Below are positions 33,116 to 42,911 of a DNA stretch of 64,000 nt, one piece after another. Position 1 is the stretch's first letter. Each line of letters opens with the position of its first letter. A model generated the notes under the pieces. It ran no database searches. It saw nothing but the letters and a program-made list of their open reading frames with translations, and was not told the DNA's origin. Origin of the DNA: a bacterium (GTDB taxonomy: Bacteria; Bacillota; Clostridia; Christensenellales; CAG-138); contig JALFDW010000010.1 of NCBI GenBank assembly GCA_022778545.1, forward strand, positions 62,001 through 126,000, read 5' to 3'. The position numbers and the translations under genes are program-made.

Positions 33116-36100
33116 AATAAAGCGCACGCTCGTCATCGGCTCGGGGCCGATCGTGATCGGCCAGGCCGCGGAGTTTGATTATGCGGGCACGCAGGCCTGC
33201 GAGGTGCTCAGGGAAGCGGGGGTGGAGGTGATCCTCGTCAACTCCAACCCGGCTACCATCATGACGGACGGCCACATGGCTGACCATGTTTACATCGAGC
33301 CGCTCACGCTGCCCACGCTCCGGCGCATCATCGAAAAGGAACAGCCGGACAGCATCCTGCCCACGCTCGGCGGGCAGACGGGGCTCACGCTCGCCATGCA
33401 GCTTGCCAGGGAAGGCTTCCTGGAGGAGCACGGCGTAAAGCTCCTCGGCGCGAAGCCGGATACCATCGACCGGGCGGAGGACCGCCAGCTCTTCAAGGAC
33501 ACGATGGAGGCGATCGGTGAGCCCATCATTCCCTCCGTGGTGACGGAATCCCTTGAAGGCGCGCTCGCCTTCGCTGCCGACATCGGCTACCCCATCATCG
33601 TGCGCCCGGCGTTCACGCTCGGCGGAAGCGGCGGCGGCATCGCGGCGGATGAGGTGGAGCTGCGGGAGATCGCGGAGCGCGGGCTCCGCATGTCCCCGAT
33701 CCACCAGATCCTCGTGGAGCAGTGCATCGCGGGCTGGAAGGAGATCGAGTTCGAGGTCATGCGGGACTCCATGGGCAACTGCATCACCATCTGCTCCATG
33801 GAAAACTTCGATCCTGTGGGCGTGCACACGGGCGATTCCATCGTCATCGCGCCCGCTGTCACCCTTGCGGATAAGGAATACCAGATGCTGCGTTCCGCCG
33901 CACTCAGGATCATCGATTCCCTCGGCATCGAGGGCGGCTGCAACTGCCAGTTCGCGCTCAACCCGGAAAGCTTTGAATATGCCGTCATCGAGGTCAACCC
34001 CCGTGTGAGCCGCTCGAGCGCGCTCGCTTCCAAGGCCACGGGCTACCCGATCGCCAAGGTCGCAGCGAAGATCGCCATCGGCTATACGCTGCCGGAGATC
34101 CCGAACGCCGTTACCGGCGGCAAGACCTGCGCCTGCTTTGAACCGGCGCTCGACTATGTCGTCGTCAAAGTCCCCAAGTGGCCGTTCGATAAGTTCGTCT
34201 ATGCAAAGCGCACGCTCGGCACGCAGATGAAGGCCACGGGCGAGGTCATGGCCATCGGCACCACGTTTGAGGAAGCGCTCATGAAGGCCGTGCGCGGCGC
34301 GGAGATCGGCCACATGAGCCTCGGCACGCCTGCACTTGAGGGCCTTTCCCGCGAAGAACTCGCGGAAAAGCTCCATAACTGCGACGACCAGCGCCTCTTT
34401 ACCGTGTTTGCGGCGCTCAAGGCAGGCATTTCCGTGGAGGAGATCCACGCCGTGACGAAGATTGACGCTTGGTTCCTCCATAAGCTCATGAACCTTGTGC
34501 GCATGGAGGCGCGGCTTGCGGGAGAACCGCTGACGGAGGAGCTGTATCGGGAAGCCAAGCGCATGGGCTATCCGGACAAGGTGATCCGGTGCCTTTCCGG
34601 GCAGGAGATCAAAACACCGCTCCTCCCGGTTTATAAAATGGTGGATACCTGCGCGGCGGAGTTCCGGGCGGAAACGCCGTATTTCTACGCCGCCTACGCG
34701 GAGGAAAACGAGGCTGCGGAGTTCCTTGCCCGCAGGCGCGGCCAGAAAAAGACCATTCTCGTGTTCGGTTCCGGCCCCATCCGCATCGGCCAGGGCATCG
34801 AGTTCGATTACGCCTCCGTTCACTGCGTGTGGGCGCTCCGGAAGCGGGGGTATGAAGTCGTCATCGTAAACAATAACCCGGAGACCGTTTCCACGGATTT
34901 CGACACTGCGGACAGGCTGTATTTTGAACCGCTCACGCCGGAGGATGTGATGGGCGTGATCGCCACGGAAAAGCCCTATGGCGTGGTCGTGGCCTTCGGC
35001 GGGCAGACGGCGATCAAGCTCACGAACTTCCTTTCCGAGCAGGGCGTGCGTATCCTCGGCACCCCGGCGGACAGCATCGACATGGCGGAGGACCGGGAGC
35101 GGTTCGATGCGCTTTTGACGGAGCTTGACATCAGGCGCCCGCTCGGCCGCACCGTTATGACCACGGAAGAAGCGCTCGCCGCGGCGGAGGAGCTCGGCTA
35201 CCCGGTGCTGCTGCGGCCTTCCTATGTGCTCGGCGGGCAGAACATGATCATTGCCTTCCAGCCGGAGGATGTGACGGAATATATGGCGATCATCCTCGCT
35301 CAGGGTATCGAGAACCCGATTCTCATCGATCAGTACCTGATGGGGACCGAGCTTGAGGTGGACGCGATCTCCGACGGGGAGAACGTCCTCATCCCGGGCG
35401 TGATGGAGCACATCGAGCGGGCAGGCATCCACTCGGGGGATTCCATCGCCGTGTATCCCGCCTGGAACGTGGAGGATGAGATGCTCGAACGCATTGTGGA
35501 CTGCTCCACGCGCCTTGCCCTTTCGCTTAAAGTGCAGGGGCTTGTAAACATCCAGTACCTCATTTACAGCGGCGAGCTTTATGTGATCGAAGTCAACCCG
35601 CGCTCTTCGCGCACGATCCCCTATATCAGCAAGGTTACCGGTGTGCCGATGGTGGATCTTGCCACGCGGGCGATGCTTGGCGAAACGCTGCCCGCGATGG
35701 GCTTTGGCACGGGGCTTTACCCGATCCCGCCGTATGTGGCGGTGAAGGTGCCGGTGTTCTCCTTTGAAAAGCTTGCGGATGTGGATACGCTCCTCGGGCC
35801 GGAGATGAAATCCACCGGCGAGGTGCTCGGCGTGGCAGGGACGCTCTCCGAGGCGCTCTATAAGGGCCTTGTGGCCGCAGGATATGAGATGGACCGCCGC
35901 GGCGGCGTGCTCTTCAGCGTAAAACGCACGGACCGGCGGGAGATCTATGACACCGCAAAGCGCTTCCTGCATCTTGGCTGCACGCTGTATGCCACGCCCG
36001 GCAATGCCCGCGCGCTCCGCAGCGCCGGCCTTCCGGTCACGGAGGTGCAGAAGCTTTCCACCGGGGATGACACCATCCTCCGCCTGATGGATGAGGGGAA

Positions 36101-37148
36101 GATCGCCTATGTGGTCTCCACTTCCTCCAAGGGGCGTATCCCCACCCGGGACAGCGTGCGCATCCGCCGCAAGGCCGTGGAAAAGAGCATCCCGTGCCTT
36201 ACGGCCATCGACACCGCGAACGCCCTTGCGGACAGCATGGAAAGCCGCTACAACCAGCATAACACGGAGCTTGTGGATCTCAACCACCGCCGCAGGCACC
36301 GGGAGCGGCTGCGCTTTTCCAAGATGCAGGCCTGCGGCAACGATTATCTCTGCTTCGATTGCCGCCGCCAGCGCATCGATAACCCCGCCGGCCTTGCCGT
36401 GCGCCTGAGCGAACGGTATTTTGGCATCGGCGCGGAGGGCGTTTGCCTGCTGTTCCCCTCGGAGAAGGCGGATTTCCGCATGGTCGTGTATAATCTCGAC
36501 GGCACCATTGCGGCGCTGGGAGGCAACGCAATCAGCTGCCTTGCCAAATATGCTTACGATAAAGGCATCGTGCCGCCGGAGCGGCTGACCGTTTCCGTGG
36601 AGACAACGGGCGGCGTGCGCGCGGTGCGCCTCTTTAAACGCAACGGCATCGTGCGCGCGGCGGAGGTGGAGATGGGGCAGGCCCGGTTTGAATCGGTAGC
36701 CGTACCCGTGGAGCTGCCTATGCCACGCGTGGTGGATTACCCGGTGGCGCTCGGCCGGGGCTACCGCATCACCTGTGTGAATGTGGGCAACCCGCATGCC
36801 GTGGCCTTCGTGGAGGATGTGGACACATTGGACATCGCTGCGGAAGGGCCGCAGCTGGAAAATGCCTCCATCTTCCCGGAACGCGCAAACGCGGAGTTTG
36901 TGCGCACACTGGATGAGACCACGCTGCGCATGCGCGTCTGGGAGCGGGGTAACGGTGAAACATGGGCCTGCGGCACGGGCGCGTGTGCGGCCGTTGCTGC
37001 GGCGGTGGAAAACGGGCTTTGCGCGCAGAATACGGACATTGCCGTAAAAGTCCCGGGCGGTGTGCTTTCCGTGCGCTATTGCCCGGACGGTATGCTCCGC
37101 ATGCGTACCGAGGTTGACCTTGTGTTTGAAGGCGTTGTGGAATTGTAA
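33099..37148 (+). CDS. carB: Carbamoyl-phosphate synthase large subunit fused to a DapF-like domain
   Basis: Residues 1-1065 are a complete CarB: first ATP-grasp half from GSGPIVIGQAAEFDYAG, second half from FGSGPIRIGQGIEFDYA, and an MGS-like regulatory domain ending near DTANALADSMESRYN. After a short Arg-rich linker, residues about 1073-1349 form a diaminopimelate-epimerase-like domain (SKMQACGNDY, NVGNPHAVAFV, GNGETWACGTGACAA). One catalytic Cys is kept (C1291), but the position of the other is Gly1141 (ALGGNA instead of xCGNG). No stop codon or ribosome site separates the parts, so a 1349-residue fusion is predicted. The function of the second domain is open. Confidence 0.9.
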   Translation: MPLNPEIKRTLVIGSGPIVIGQAAEFDYAGTQACEVLREAGVEVILVNSNPATIMTDGHMADHVYIEPLTLPTLRRIIEKEQPDSILPTLGGQTGLTLAMQLAREGFLEEHGVKLLGAKPDTIDRAEDRQLFKDTMEAIGEPIIPSVVTESLEGALAFAADIGYPIIVRPAFTLGGSGGGIAADEVELREIAERGLRMSPIHQILVEQCIAGWKEIEFEVMRDSMGNCITICSMENFDPVGVHTGDSIVIAPAVTLADKEYQMLRSAALRIIDSLGIEGGCNCQFALNPESFEYAVIEVNPRVSRSSALASKATGYPIAKVAAKIAIGYTLPEIPNAVTGGKTCACFEPALDYVVVKVPKWPFDKFVYAKRTLGTQMKATGEVMAIGTTFEEALMKAVRGAEIGHMSLGTPALEGLSREELAEKLHNCDDQRLFTVFAALKAGISVEEIHAVTKIDAWFLHKLMNLVRMEARLAGEPLTEELYREAKRMGYPDKVIRCLSGQEIKTPLLPVYKMVDTCAAEFRAETPYFYAAYAEENEAAEFLARRRGQKKTILVFGSGPIRIGQGIEFDYASVHCVWALRKRGYEVVIVNNNPETVSTDFDTADRLYFEPLTPEDVMGVIATEKPYGVVVAFGGQTAIKLTNFLSEQGVRILGTPADSIDMAEDRERFDALLTELDIRRPLGRTVMTTEEALAAAEELGYPVLLRPSYVLGGQNMIIAFQPEDVTEYMAIILAQGIENPILIDQYLMGTELEVDAISDGENVLIPGVMEHIERAGIHSGDSIAVYPAWNVEDEMLERIVDCSTRLALSLKVQGLVNIQYLIYSGELYVIEVNPRSSRTIPYISKVTGVPMVDLATRAMLGETLPAMGFGTGLYPIPPYVAVKVPVFSFEKLADVDTLLGPEMKSTGEVLGVAGTLSEALYKGLVAAGYEMDRRGGVLFSVKRTDRREIYDTAKRFLHLGCTLYATPGNARALRSAGLPVTEVQKLSTGDDTILRLMDEGKIAYVVSTSSKGRIPTRDSVRIRRKAVEKSIPCLTAIDTANALADSMESRYNQHNTELVDLNHRRRHRERLRFSKMQACGNDYLCFDCRRQRIDNPAGLAVRLSERYFGIGAEGVCLLFPSEKADFRMVVYNLDGTIAALGGNAISCLAKYAYDKGIVPPERLTVSVETTGGVRAVRLFKRNGIVRAAEVEMGQARFESVAVPVELPMPRVVDYPVALGRGYRITCVNVGNPHAVAFVEDVDTLDIAAEGPQLENASIFPERANAEFVRTLDETTLRMRVWERGNGETWACGTGACAAVAAAVENGLCAQNTDIAVKVPGGVLSVRYCPDGMLRMRTEVDLVFEGVVEL

Positions 37149-37179
37149 ACCTGTGGTTTCAAGTTAAACTTGGTGCAGC

Positions 37180-37216
37180 AAAAGAACCGGCGTTCTGTGG
37201 AACGGCCGGTTCTTTT
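37180..37216 (+). terminator. Terminator of the carAB transcript
   Basis: AAAAGAACCGG and CCGGTTCTTTT arms with a T-rich tail. Confidence 0.8.
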
Positions 37217-37492
37217 GTTTCACTTTGGTAACTTTGTGTTCCGGCGCAAAGCGCTTTCGGGCGTCTTCCTCCCTTATATGCCGCATCCGGGAGCCCGCGG
37301 AAAAGTGCCGCGTCAGGGTCAACCTGCACATGACGTGGAAATCGATGCAAAGCTGCTTATCGAAAACTCCACGTATTTTACCACCTCATAAGCCGCTTTT
37401 CGTATTGCAACCCAAAGTTGCGCGATAATTGATGGAGGCAACGGCCAGTTCGTGGTATGATTTCCGCATCGAACCGAAAGGAGACATGCAAC
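37217..37492. other. Intergenic stretch before the XRE gene
   Basis: No supported gene. A TATGAT at about 37455-37460, 33 bases before the start codon of the XRE gene, may be its -10 box; no good -35 is at normal distance. Nothing else is recognised. Confidence 0.4.
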
Positions 37493-37849
37493 ATGTCGTT
37501 CACTGGCTTTATCCCTATGCTTCTTCCAATGCTTCTGCTCTTTGGCCTCGCAGCAGGTGTTTTTGCTTACCTGCTGGTGCTTATCATCAAGGCTTTGAAG
37601 AAATACATCAGTTCCACGGAGGTTCGTGATGAGAAGGCTGAGCTCAGAAAAAGCCTCGGCGAAGTGCTGAAAGCGCATCGCATGGAATGCAACATGACGC
37701 AGGAGTTTGTTGCCGAGGTGATCGGCGTGAGCCGGCAGGCCGTTTCAAAGTGGGAAAGCGGCGCGTCCGACCCAAACACATCGAATCTTCTTGCGCTTGC
37801 AAAGCTGTATGGCGTTTCCGCGGATGATCTGCTGAAAAAAGTGCGGTAG
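37493..37849 (+). CDS. Membrane-anchored XRE-family regulator
   Basis: A 118-residue protein. Residues about 5-33 are a single hydrophobic helix (MLLPMLLLFGLAAGVFAYLL), then a charged linker, then an XRE HTH (about 55-115) with MTQEFVAEVIGVSRQAVSKWESG and PNTSNLLALAKLYGVS. The ATG at 37493 follows AAAGGAG at a 9-base gap; the upstream reading from 37457 is rejected. A DNA-binding domain tethered to the membrane suggests envelope or stress sensing. No partner gene is adjacent. Confidence 0.82.
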   Translation: MSFTGFIPMLLPMLLLFGLAAGVFAYLLVLIIKALKKYISSTEVRDEKAELRKSLGEVLKAHRMECNMTQEFVAEVIGVSRQAVSKWESGASDPNTSNLLALAKLYGVSADDLLKKVR

Positions 37850-37893
37850 GACGCTCTGGCTTAATATTCGGCGTTATAGCTACAGAAAATAGA

Positions 37894-37915
37894 AAGGCGC
37901 GTGTTATCGCGCCTT
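37894..37915 (+). terminator. Hairpin after the XRE gene
   Basis: AAGGCGCG and CGCGCCTT arms around a 6-base loop; a moderate T content follows. Confidence 0.6.
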
Positions 37916-38018
37916 GCCTTATATAAAATCGCTTTTCACATTTGCCGGAATGAACGCGCAGCATTTCTCCACGGTATGAGAGCATATTGGCTTTGCGCTG
38001 CAAAACTACCGGAAATAG

Positions 38019-38056
38019 AAACATCACCCGGTTTGCATAAAACCAGGTGATGTTTT
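38019..38056 (-). terminator. Terminator of the tRNA-Ala gene
   Basis: AAACATCACC and GGTGATGTTT arms directly adjoin the encoded CCA end of the tRNA. Confidence 0.7.
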
Positions 38057-38132
38057 GGTGGAGATAAGGGGACTCGAACCCCTGACTTCTGCATTGCGAA
38101 CGCAGCGCTCTACCAACTGAGCTATATCCCCA
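38057..38132 (-). tRNA. tRNA-Ala (anticodon CGC), CCA end encoded
   Basis: The minus strand folds as a full cloverleaf: acceptor GGGGATA/TATCTCC, D-arm AGCTCAGTTGGTAGAGC, anticodon loop TTCGCAA (anticodon CGC, reading GCG codons), T-loop GGTTCGAGTCC, discriminator A and genomic CCA. The GCG codon is frequent in the chromosomal genes here, which fits a dedicated CGC tRNA. Confidence 0.95.
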
Positions 38133-38220
38133 TATATTCAGTTTCGCTTCACAGCATGGAATATGATACATCAATCCGCGCAAAATTGCAAGAAGGAATT
38201 CTGCTTTTTTTATGTTTCTC

Positions 38221-38266
38221 TTGCTATTTTGCATGAAAACGCTATAATTAGTTCGGTATAGAACTA
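38221..38266 (+). promoter_or_regulatory. Promoter and MarR-type operator of the marR-MATE operon
   Basis: TTGCTA, 16 bases and TATAAT (38243-38248) are followed at once by the perfect dyad TAGTTC-ggtata-GAACTA (38249-38266). A dyad of this size over the start site is a usual autoregulatory MarR site. Confidence 0.75.
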
Positions 38267-38287
38267 TTTTTGCGGAGGCCATATATC

Positions 38288-38707
38288 GTGAATGAACCGG
38301 CCGATATGCTGCTTTTCTGGCAGCGCATGGGGAAGTGCTATAAGAACATGGAAGTGGAGGTCTGCGCCAGGCATGGCATCACCCGGATGGAAGCGGACAT
38401 TCTGCTTTTCCTTGCAAACAACCCTGCTTACGATACCGCAAAGGACATCGTTGCGGTGCGCATGATCGCAAAATCACACGTTTCCGCCTCAGTGGAGTCG
38501 CTCATCGCGAAAGGGCTGATCGCCGGTACGCCGGACGCGCAGGACAAGCGCCGCATTCATCTGCGGCCGCTTCCCGCAGCGGAGCCTATCCTCGCGGATG
38601 CCCATGCCATGCAGCACGCCTTTTTCGAGCAACTGTTCCATGGGCTGAGCGAAGCGGAATGTGCCGAGTTCAAGCGGTTATTTCTTCATATTTCAAAAAA
38701 CGTTTAA
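38288..38707 (+). CDS. MarR-family transcriptional regulator
   Basis: A winged-helix regulator (139 residues from GTG 38288, nine bases after GCGGAGG). The segment ITRMEADILLFLANNP, the recognition helix VRMIAKSHVSASVESLIAKGLI and the wing DAQDKRRIHLRPL are typical of MarR. It lies 13 bases before a MATE exporter and has a matching dyad at its promoter, so it likely represses both genes until a drug or metabolite binds. Confidence 0.88.
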   Translation: MNEPADMLLFWQRMGKCYKNMEVEVCARHGITRMEADILLFLANNPAYDTAKDIVAVRMIAKSHVSASVESLIAKGLIAGTPDAQDKRRIHLRPLPAAEPILADAHAMQHAFFEQLFHGLSEAECAEFKRLFLHISKNV

Positions 38708-38720
38708 GGAGACGGATTAT

Positions 38721-40082
38721 ATGCAAAACGACAATGCCTTTCTCGGCACGGAAAAGATCGGCAAGCTGCTCTTCCGCCTGGCTTTGCCCGCGGTGACGGC
38801 GCAGCTTGTGAACATGCTCTACAACCTTGTGGACCGCATCTACATCGGCCACATCCCGGGGGCCGGCACGCTCGCGCTGACGGGCGTGGGCGTGTGCATG
38901 CCGCTCATCATGCTGATCTCTGCATTTGCGGCGCTCGTGAGCATGGGCGCTGCGCCCCGCGCTTCCATCTGCATGGGCGAAGGGGATTATTCTTCGGCAG
39001 AACGCATCCTGGGCAACAGCTTTACGCTGCTTCTCATTGTGGCAGCCGTGCTTACGCCCGTGTTTACCGTCTGGCGCGATGAATTGCTGCTTGCTTTCGG
39101 CGCAACGGAGAACACGCTCCCGTTTGCAAGCGATTACATGGGAATCTATGCGCTCGGCACGGTATTTGTGCAGCTTGCGCTTGGGCTCAATGCGTTTATC
39201 ACCGCGCAGGGGTATGCGAAGATCAGCATGTTCACTGTGCTCATCGGCGCAGCCTGTAACATCGCGCTTGATCCTGTGTTTATTTTCGGCTTCAACATGG
39301 GCGTGCGCGGCGCCGCGCTTGCCACCATCCTTTCGCAGGCCATCTCCGCCGCGTGGGTGGTTGTGTTCCTGCTCGGGAAACGCACCACACTGCGCATTAA
39401 AATGGAAAACATGCGCCTTGTGCCAAAGCTTATCCTGCCCTGCGTGGCGCTCGGCCTCGCGCCGTTCATCATGCAGTCCACGGAAAGCGTGCTGAATATC
39501 TGCTTCAACACCTCCCTGCGCAACTATGGCGGCGACCTTGCCGTGGGCGCAATGACGATCCTCCTGAGCGTCATGCAGCTTGCCATGCTGCCTCTGCAGG
39601 GGTTGACGCAGGGGGCGCAGCCCATCATCAGCTTCAATTTCGGCGCGCGAAACCGCGCCCGCGTGAAGGAGGGGTTCACCCTGCTTTTGAAGTGCTGTAT
39701 GACCTATTCCACTGTGCTTTGGCTCGCCGTGATGATTGTGCCCGAGGTGTTTGCAGGCATGTTCACGCCCGATCCTGCGCTGATTGAATATTCCGCCTGG
39801 GCAGCGCGGATCTACATGGCGGTTTCGCTCATCTTCGGCATCCAGATCGCCTGCCAGCAGACGTTCATCGCCATCGGCAACGCGAAGGCCTCGCTGTTCC
39901 TTGCCTGCCTGCGCAAGCTGATCCTGCTGATCCCGCTCATCTACATCCTGCCGCAGATCTTTGCGGACAAGGTCATGGCGGTGTATCTTGCGGAGCCTGT
40001 GGCTGACATTATCGCCGTGAGCATAACGGCGCTCCTTTTCGCAAAGCAGTTCAAAAAGGCGCTTGCGGAGATGGAAAACTGA
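38721..40082 (+). CDS. MATE-family multidrug efflux protein
   Basis: An inner-membrane antiporter of 453 residues with about 12 hydrophobic helices. N-terminal LFRLALPAVTAQLVNMLYNLVDRIYIG and the internal SMGAAPRASICMGEGD segment are hallmarks of Clostridial MATE (NorM/DinF-like) proteins. The start at 38721 follows AAGGAG; the longer reading overlaps marR. It probably exports cationic drugs or metabolites under MarR control. Confidence 0.92.
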   Translation: MQNDNAFLGTEKIGKLLFRLALPAVTAQLVNMLYNLVDRIYIGHIPGAGTLALTGVGVCMPLIMLISAFAALVSMGAAPRASICMGEGDYSSAERILGNSFTLLLIVAAVLTPVFTVWRDELLLAFGATENTLPFASDYMGIYALGTVFVQLALGLNAFITAQGYAKISMFTVLIGAACNIALDPVFIFGFNMGVRGAALATILSQAISAAWVVVFLLGKRTTLRIKMENMRLVPKLILPCVALGLAPFIMQSTESVLNICFNTSLRNYGGDLAVGAMTILLSVMQLAMLPLQGLTQGAQPIISFNFGARNRARVKEGFTLLLKCCMTYSTVLWLAVMIVPEVFAGMFTPDPALIEYSAWAARIYMAVSLIFGIQIACQQTFIAIGNAKASLFLACLRKLILLIPLIYILPQIFADKVMAVYLAEPVADIIAVSITALLFAKQFKKALAEMEN

Positions 40083-40091
40083 GGAGAAAAA

Positions 40092-40119
40092 AGCGCGGGC
40101 GGAATTTTCCACCCGCGCT
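40092..40119. terminator. Bidirectional terminator after the MATE gene
   Basis: AGCGCGGGcGGAA and TTCCaCCCGCGCT arms, with A-run before and T after, between convergent genes. Confidence 0.7.
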
Positions 40120-40138
40120 CTTAGTGTGCATTTGAGCG

Positions 40139-40408
40139 TTATTGAATATGAATCTCTTTGCCGCAATACCCACAGGGGAATGTGCCTGCCTGCCGGAAGG
40201 CTCTGCGTGGCAGCGGCCGGTTGCAGAAGGGGCAGGCCAGTGAAAATGCGCATACTGCTGCGGCAACGAGTGCCGCAAGCAAGGTGCAGATGAGTGCGAT
40301 CAGGTTATACCTGCTGCTGAACCCCCACAGGGCAAGCTGGATGAGCAGGGCGGCAAGCAGCACATAGCACACTGCGTTGGCGAGCCGGTAAACGAGCAGA
40401 CGTTTCAT
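40139..40408 (-). CDS. Small membrane protein with C-terminal zinc ribbon
   Basis: An 89-residue protein: two hydrophobic helices (about 8-35 and 38-60), then CPFC and, 16 residues later, CGYC, a four-cysteine zinc ribbon at the C-terminus. The ATG at 40408 lies 8 bases after GGAGGT. Such proteins are common in Clostridia without known function. Confidence 0.7.
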   Translation of the reverse strand: MKRLLVYRLANAVCYVLLAALLIQLALWGFSSRYNLIALICTLLAALVAAAVCAFSLACPFCNRPLPRRAFRQAGTFPCGYCGKEIHIQ

Positions 40409-40661
40409 GAATGCATACCTCCAATCATCGGAATGTTGCAATGGATAGTTTTGCGGAACCGCATCGGAAAAGTGCGGCGCACTCTTGGGTGATTGCTGGG
40501 CCGTTTTTCACATGGGATACTGTATTTTCAGTATATCGGGTATCAATAACGTTTTCAATAAATGGATTTGTATGCGCAAGGGCGGCTGCCCGTGCCACAG
40601 GCGCAAGTAGCCTTGAGAAATTCTCGAAAGGGTGGAGATTTCCACTTTTCCGACACTCTAA

Positions 40662-40686
40662 AAAGAGCGCCGGTCAGGCGCTCTTT
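40662..40686. terminator. Terminator of the CBS-domain gene
   Basis: AAAGAGCGCC-ggtca-GGCGCTCTTT, 10 bases beyond the stop codon. Confidence 0.75.
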
Positions 40687-40695
40687 GCTGTGTGC

Positions 40696-41154
40696 TCAGT
40701 TCTGCTGCTGAAAAACGGGCGGGCGGGGCGGTTCTGCGGCGCCGTCTGCCATGGAATGGATCATTCTGTAATAGTACTGCATGATGTCCCGGCGGGTGAC
40801 GATGCCGATGAAGGAACCGAGGTCATCCACCACGGGCACAAAGTTCTGGTTCATGGCCTGCTGCAGCAGATCCTCCAGAGAAGCATTCACGTTCACAGGC
40901 GGGTTGTGGCTGCGCTGCATGATGTCGCGCACGTTGAGCCGCTCCTGCGCATGCGTTTCCCATGCGTTTTCTTCCGTGAGCTTCCAAAGAAAGTCGCCCT
41001 CGGTTACCGTGCCGACATAACGCCCTTCCCGGTCGATCACGGGGATCGCCGTATAGCCGTAATGCTTCATTTTTTCAAGGCCCTGGCGCACGGTGTTGGT
41101 GTCGTATATATAGGCTACACTCAGCTTTGGCTTGAGAAAGAAAAGCACGTTCAT
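40696..41154 (-). CDS. CBS-domain pair protein (possible nucleotide sensor)
   Basis: A 152-residue cytoplasmic protein with two CBS motifs: residues about 10-70 (YGYTAIPVIDREGRYVGTVTEGDF) and 80-135 (NFVPVVDDLGSFIGIVTRRDI). No attached enzyme domain is present. Stand-alone CBS pairs in Firmicutes bind adenine nucleotides; CbpB/DarB of Bacillus binds c-di-AMP and has a similar size and layout, but ligand identity here is not visible. Confidence 0.8.
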   Translation of the reverse strand: MNVLFFLKPKLSVAYIYDTNTVRQGLEKMKHYGYTAIPVIDREGRYVGTVTEGDFLWKLTEENAWETHAQERLNVRDIMQRSHNPPVNVNASLEDLLQQAMNQNFVPVVDDLGSFIGIVTRRDIMQYYYRMIHSMADGAAEPPRPPVFQQQN

Positions 41155-41312
41155 CCGAATTCCCTTTCTGCCGGAGCAATCGTTTTCAGGGGAGGGGGAG
41201 CTCCTCCTATAGTCATATCATACCATACCTGCCGCGCCCTGTCGTGACACGAATGTAAACTTTGTGGGGCAGGGCGCGCGTTCGCCAAAAGAAGTGCGTT
41301 TCCGCGCGGCGT

Positions 41313-42794
41313 TTATTTGTGGTACAGCTTTTTTGTCTGGTACTGCGGCTCGCAGGTGAGGTTCACACCGAGCTTTTTGAAGGTGGTGCTGTCCACGCCC
41401 GAGAGGATCACCGTGGAGTGCGCCTCGCACCCGCGCAGCTTGGGAAGCTGCTGCATGGCAAGCGCCGCCGTGGGGTTTGTCGCCGCGCAGATGGAGAGGG
41501 CGATGAGGATCTCGTCCGTATGCAGACGCGGGTTGTGGTTGCCGAGATGGTGGATCTTGAGATCCTGGATCGGCTCGATGATGATGGGCGAGATCAGGTG
41601 GATATCGTCCTGAATGTTGCCGAGCGCCTTGAGCGCGTTAAGGAGAAGCGCCGCAGAAGCGCCGAGCAGCGCGGACGTTTTTCCGGTGACGCACCGGCCG
41701 TCCGGGAGCTGCATGGCTGCCGCAGGCTGCTCCGTTTCCTCCGCTTTTGCAAGGGCTGCTGCGATCACCGGGCGGTCCGCCTCTGTAATGCCCGCCTGAT
41801 TCATGAGCAGCTTGATCTTATATACGCCTTCACCGCCTGCAAGGCCCTGCCGCACGGCGCAGCGCTCCGCGTAATAGCGGCGCAGGATCTCCTGGCGGGA
41901 GGCTTCGCGGCAGACTTCATCGTCAATGATGCAGTTGCCGGCCATGTTTACGCCCATGTCTGTGGGGGACTGATAGGGGCAGCGGCCGTAGATCTCCTCA
42001 AAAATGGCTGCAAGCACGGGGAAGATCTCCACGTCCCGGTTATAGTTGACGGTGGTCGTGCCATAGGCCTCGAGGTGGAACGGGTCGATCATGTTCACAT
42101 CGTTCAGGTCAGCAGTCGCGGCCTCGTAAGCGAGGTTCACCGGGTGTTTGAGCGGCAGGTTCCAGATGGGGAAGGTTTCGAACTTCGCATAGCCTGCCGC
42201 CACGCCGCGCTTGTGTTCGTGGTAAAGCTGGGAAAGGCAGGTGGCCATTTTGCCGCTGCCGGGGCCGGGTGCCGTAACGACCACGAGCGGCCGGGTGGTT
42301 TCGATGTATTCGTTTTTGCCGTAGCCCTCGTCGCTGACGATATGCTCCACGTCCGAAGGGTAGCCTGCGATGGGATAGTGCCGGTAGACCGTTACGCCAA
42401 GGGCGGCAAGGCGGCTCTGGAAGGCATCTGCGGCGCTCTGGCCGCTATACTGCGTGAGCACAACACTCCCTACATAAAGGCCGATGGCGCGGAACGCGTC
42501 GATGAGGCGCAGCACGTCCTGGTCGTAGGTGATGCCGAGGTCGCCGCGCACCTTGTTCTTTTCGATGTCCGCCGCGTTGATGACGATCACGATCTCTGCC
42601 TGTTCCTTGAGCTGGAGCAGCATCTTCACCTTGCTGTCCGGCGCAAAACCGGGCAGCACGCGCGCGGCGTGGTAATCGTCGAACAGCTTGCCGCCGAACT
42701 CAAGGTACAGCTTGCCGCCGAACTGGGCGATGCGCTCCCGGATGTGCTCCGACTGCATGGCGAGATACTTGCCGTTGTCAAAACCGACGTTCAT
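41313..42794 (-). CDS. DUF1846 family protein
   Basis: A 493-residue protein of the DUF1846 family, known mainly from Firmicutes. [22 protein letters not shown] segment reads like a P-loop-type nucleotide site; [19 protein letters not shown] and [14 protein letters not shown] are family blocks. A structure is known for the family, but no clear activity. The ATG at 42794 follows AAGGAG at a longer gap; the reading from 42863 has no site. It stands alone with its own promoter region. Confidence 0.85.
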   Translation of the reverse strand: MNVGFDNGKYLAMQSEHIRERIAQFGGKLYLEFGGKLFDDYHAARVLPGFAPDSKVKMLLQLKEQAEIVIVINAADIEKNKVRGDLGITYDQDVLRLIDAFRAIGLYVGSVVLTQYSGQSAADAFQSRLAALGVTVYRHYPIAGYPSDVEHIVSDEGYGKNEYIETTRPLVVVTAPGPGSGKMATCLSQLYHEHKRGVAAGYAKFETFPIWNLPLKHPVNLAYEAATADLNDVNMIDPFHLEAYGTTTVNYNRDVEIFPVLAAIFEEIYGRCPYQSPTDMGVNMAGNCIIDDEVCREASRQEILRRYYAERCAVRQGLAGGEGVYKIKLLMNQAGITEADRPVIAAALAKAEETEQPAAAMQLPDGRCVTGKTSALLGASAALLLNALKALGNIQDDIHLISPIIIEPIQDLKIHHLGNHNPRLHTDEILIALSICAATNPTAALAMQQLPKLRGCEAHSTVILSGVDSTTFKKLGVNLTCEPQYQTKKLYHK

Positions 42795-42911
42795 GGTGGG
42801 GGTGTCTCCTTTTTCGCAGGTAAAATTGAAATATGACAAAACGCTTTTGGATGAGCGCCGCATTCCACATATTATGATAATGATTTTTGCGCGCGTTTAC
42901 AACTCGTTTTT

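Noticed and set aside
33096-36797. 1233-codon open frame on the minus strand
   Set aside because: Antisense shadow of carB-dapF; His- and Arg-rich with no family resemblance.
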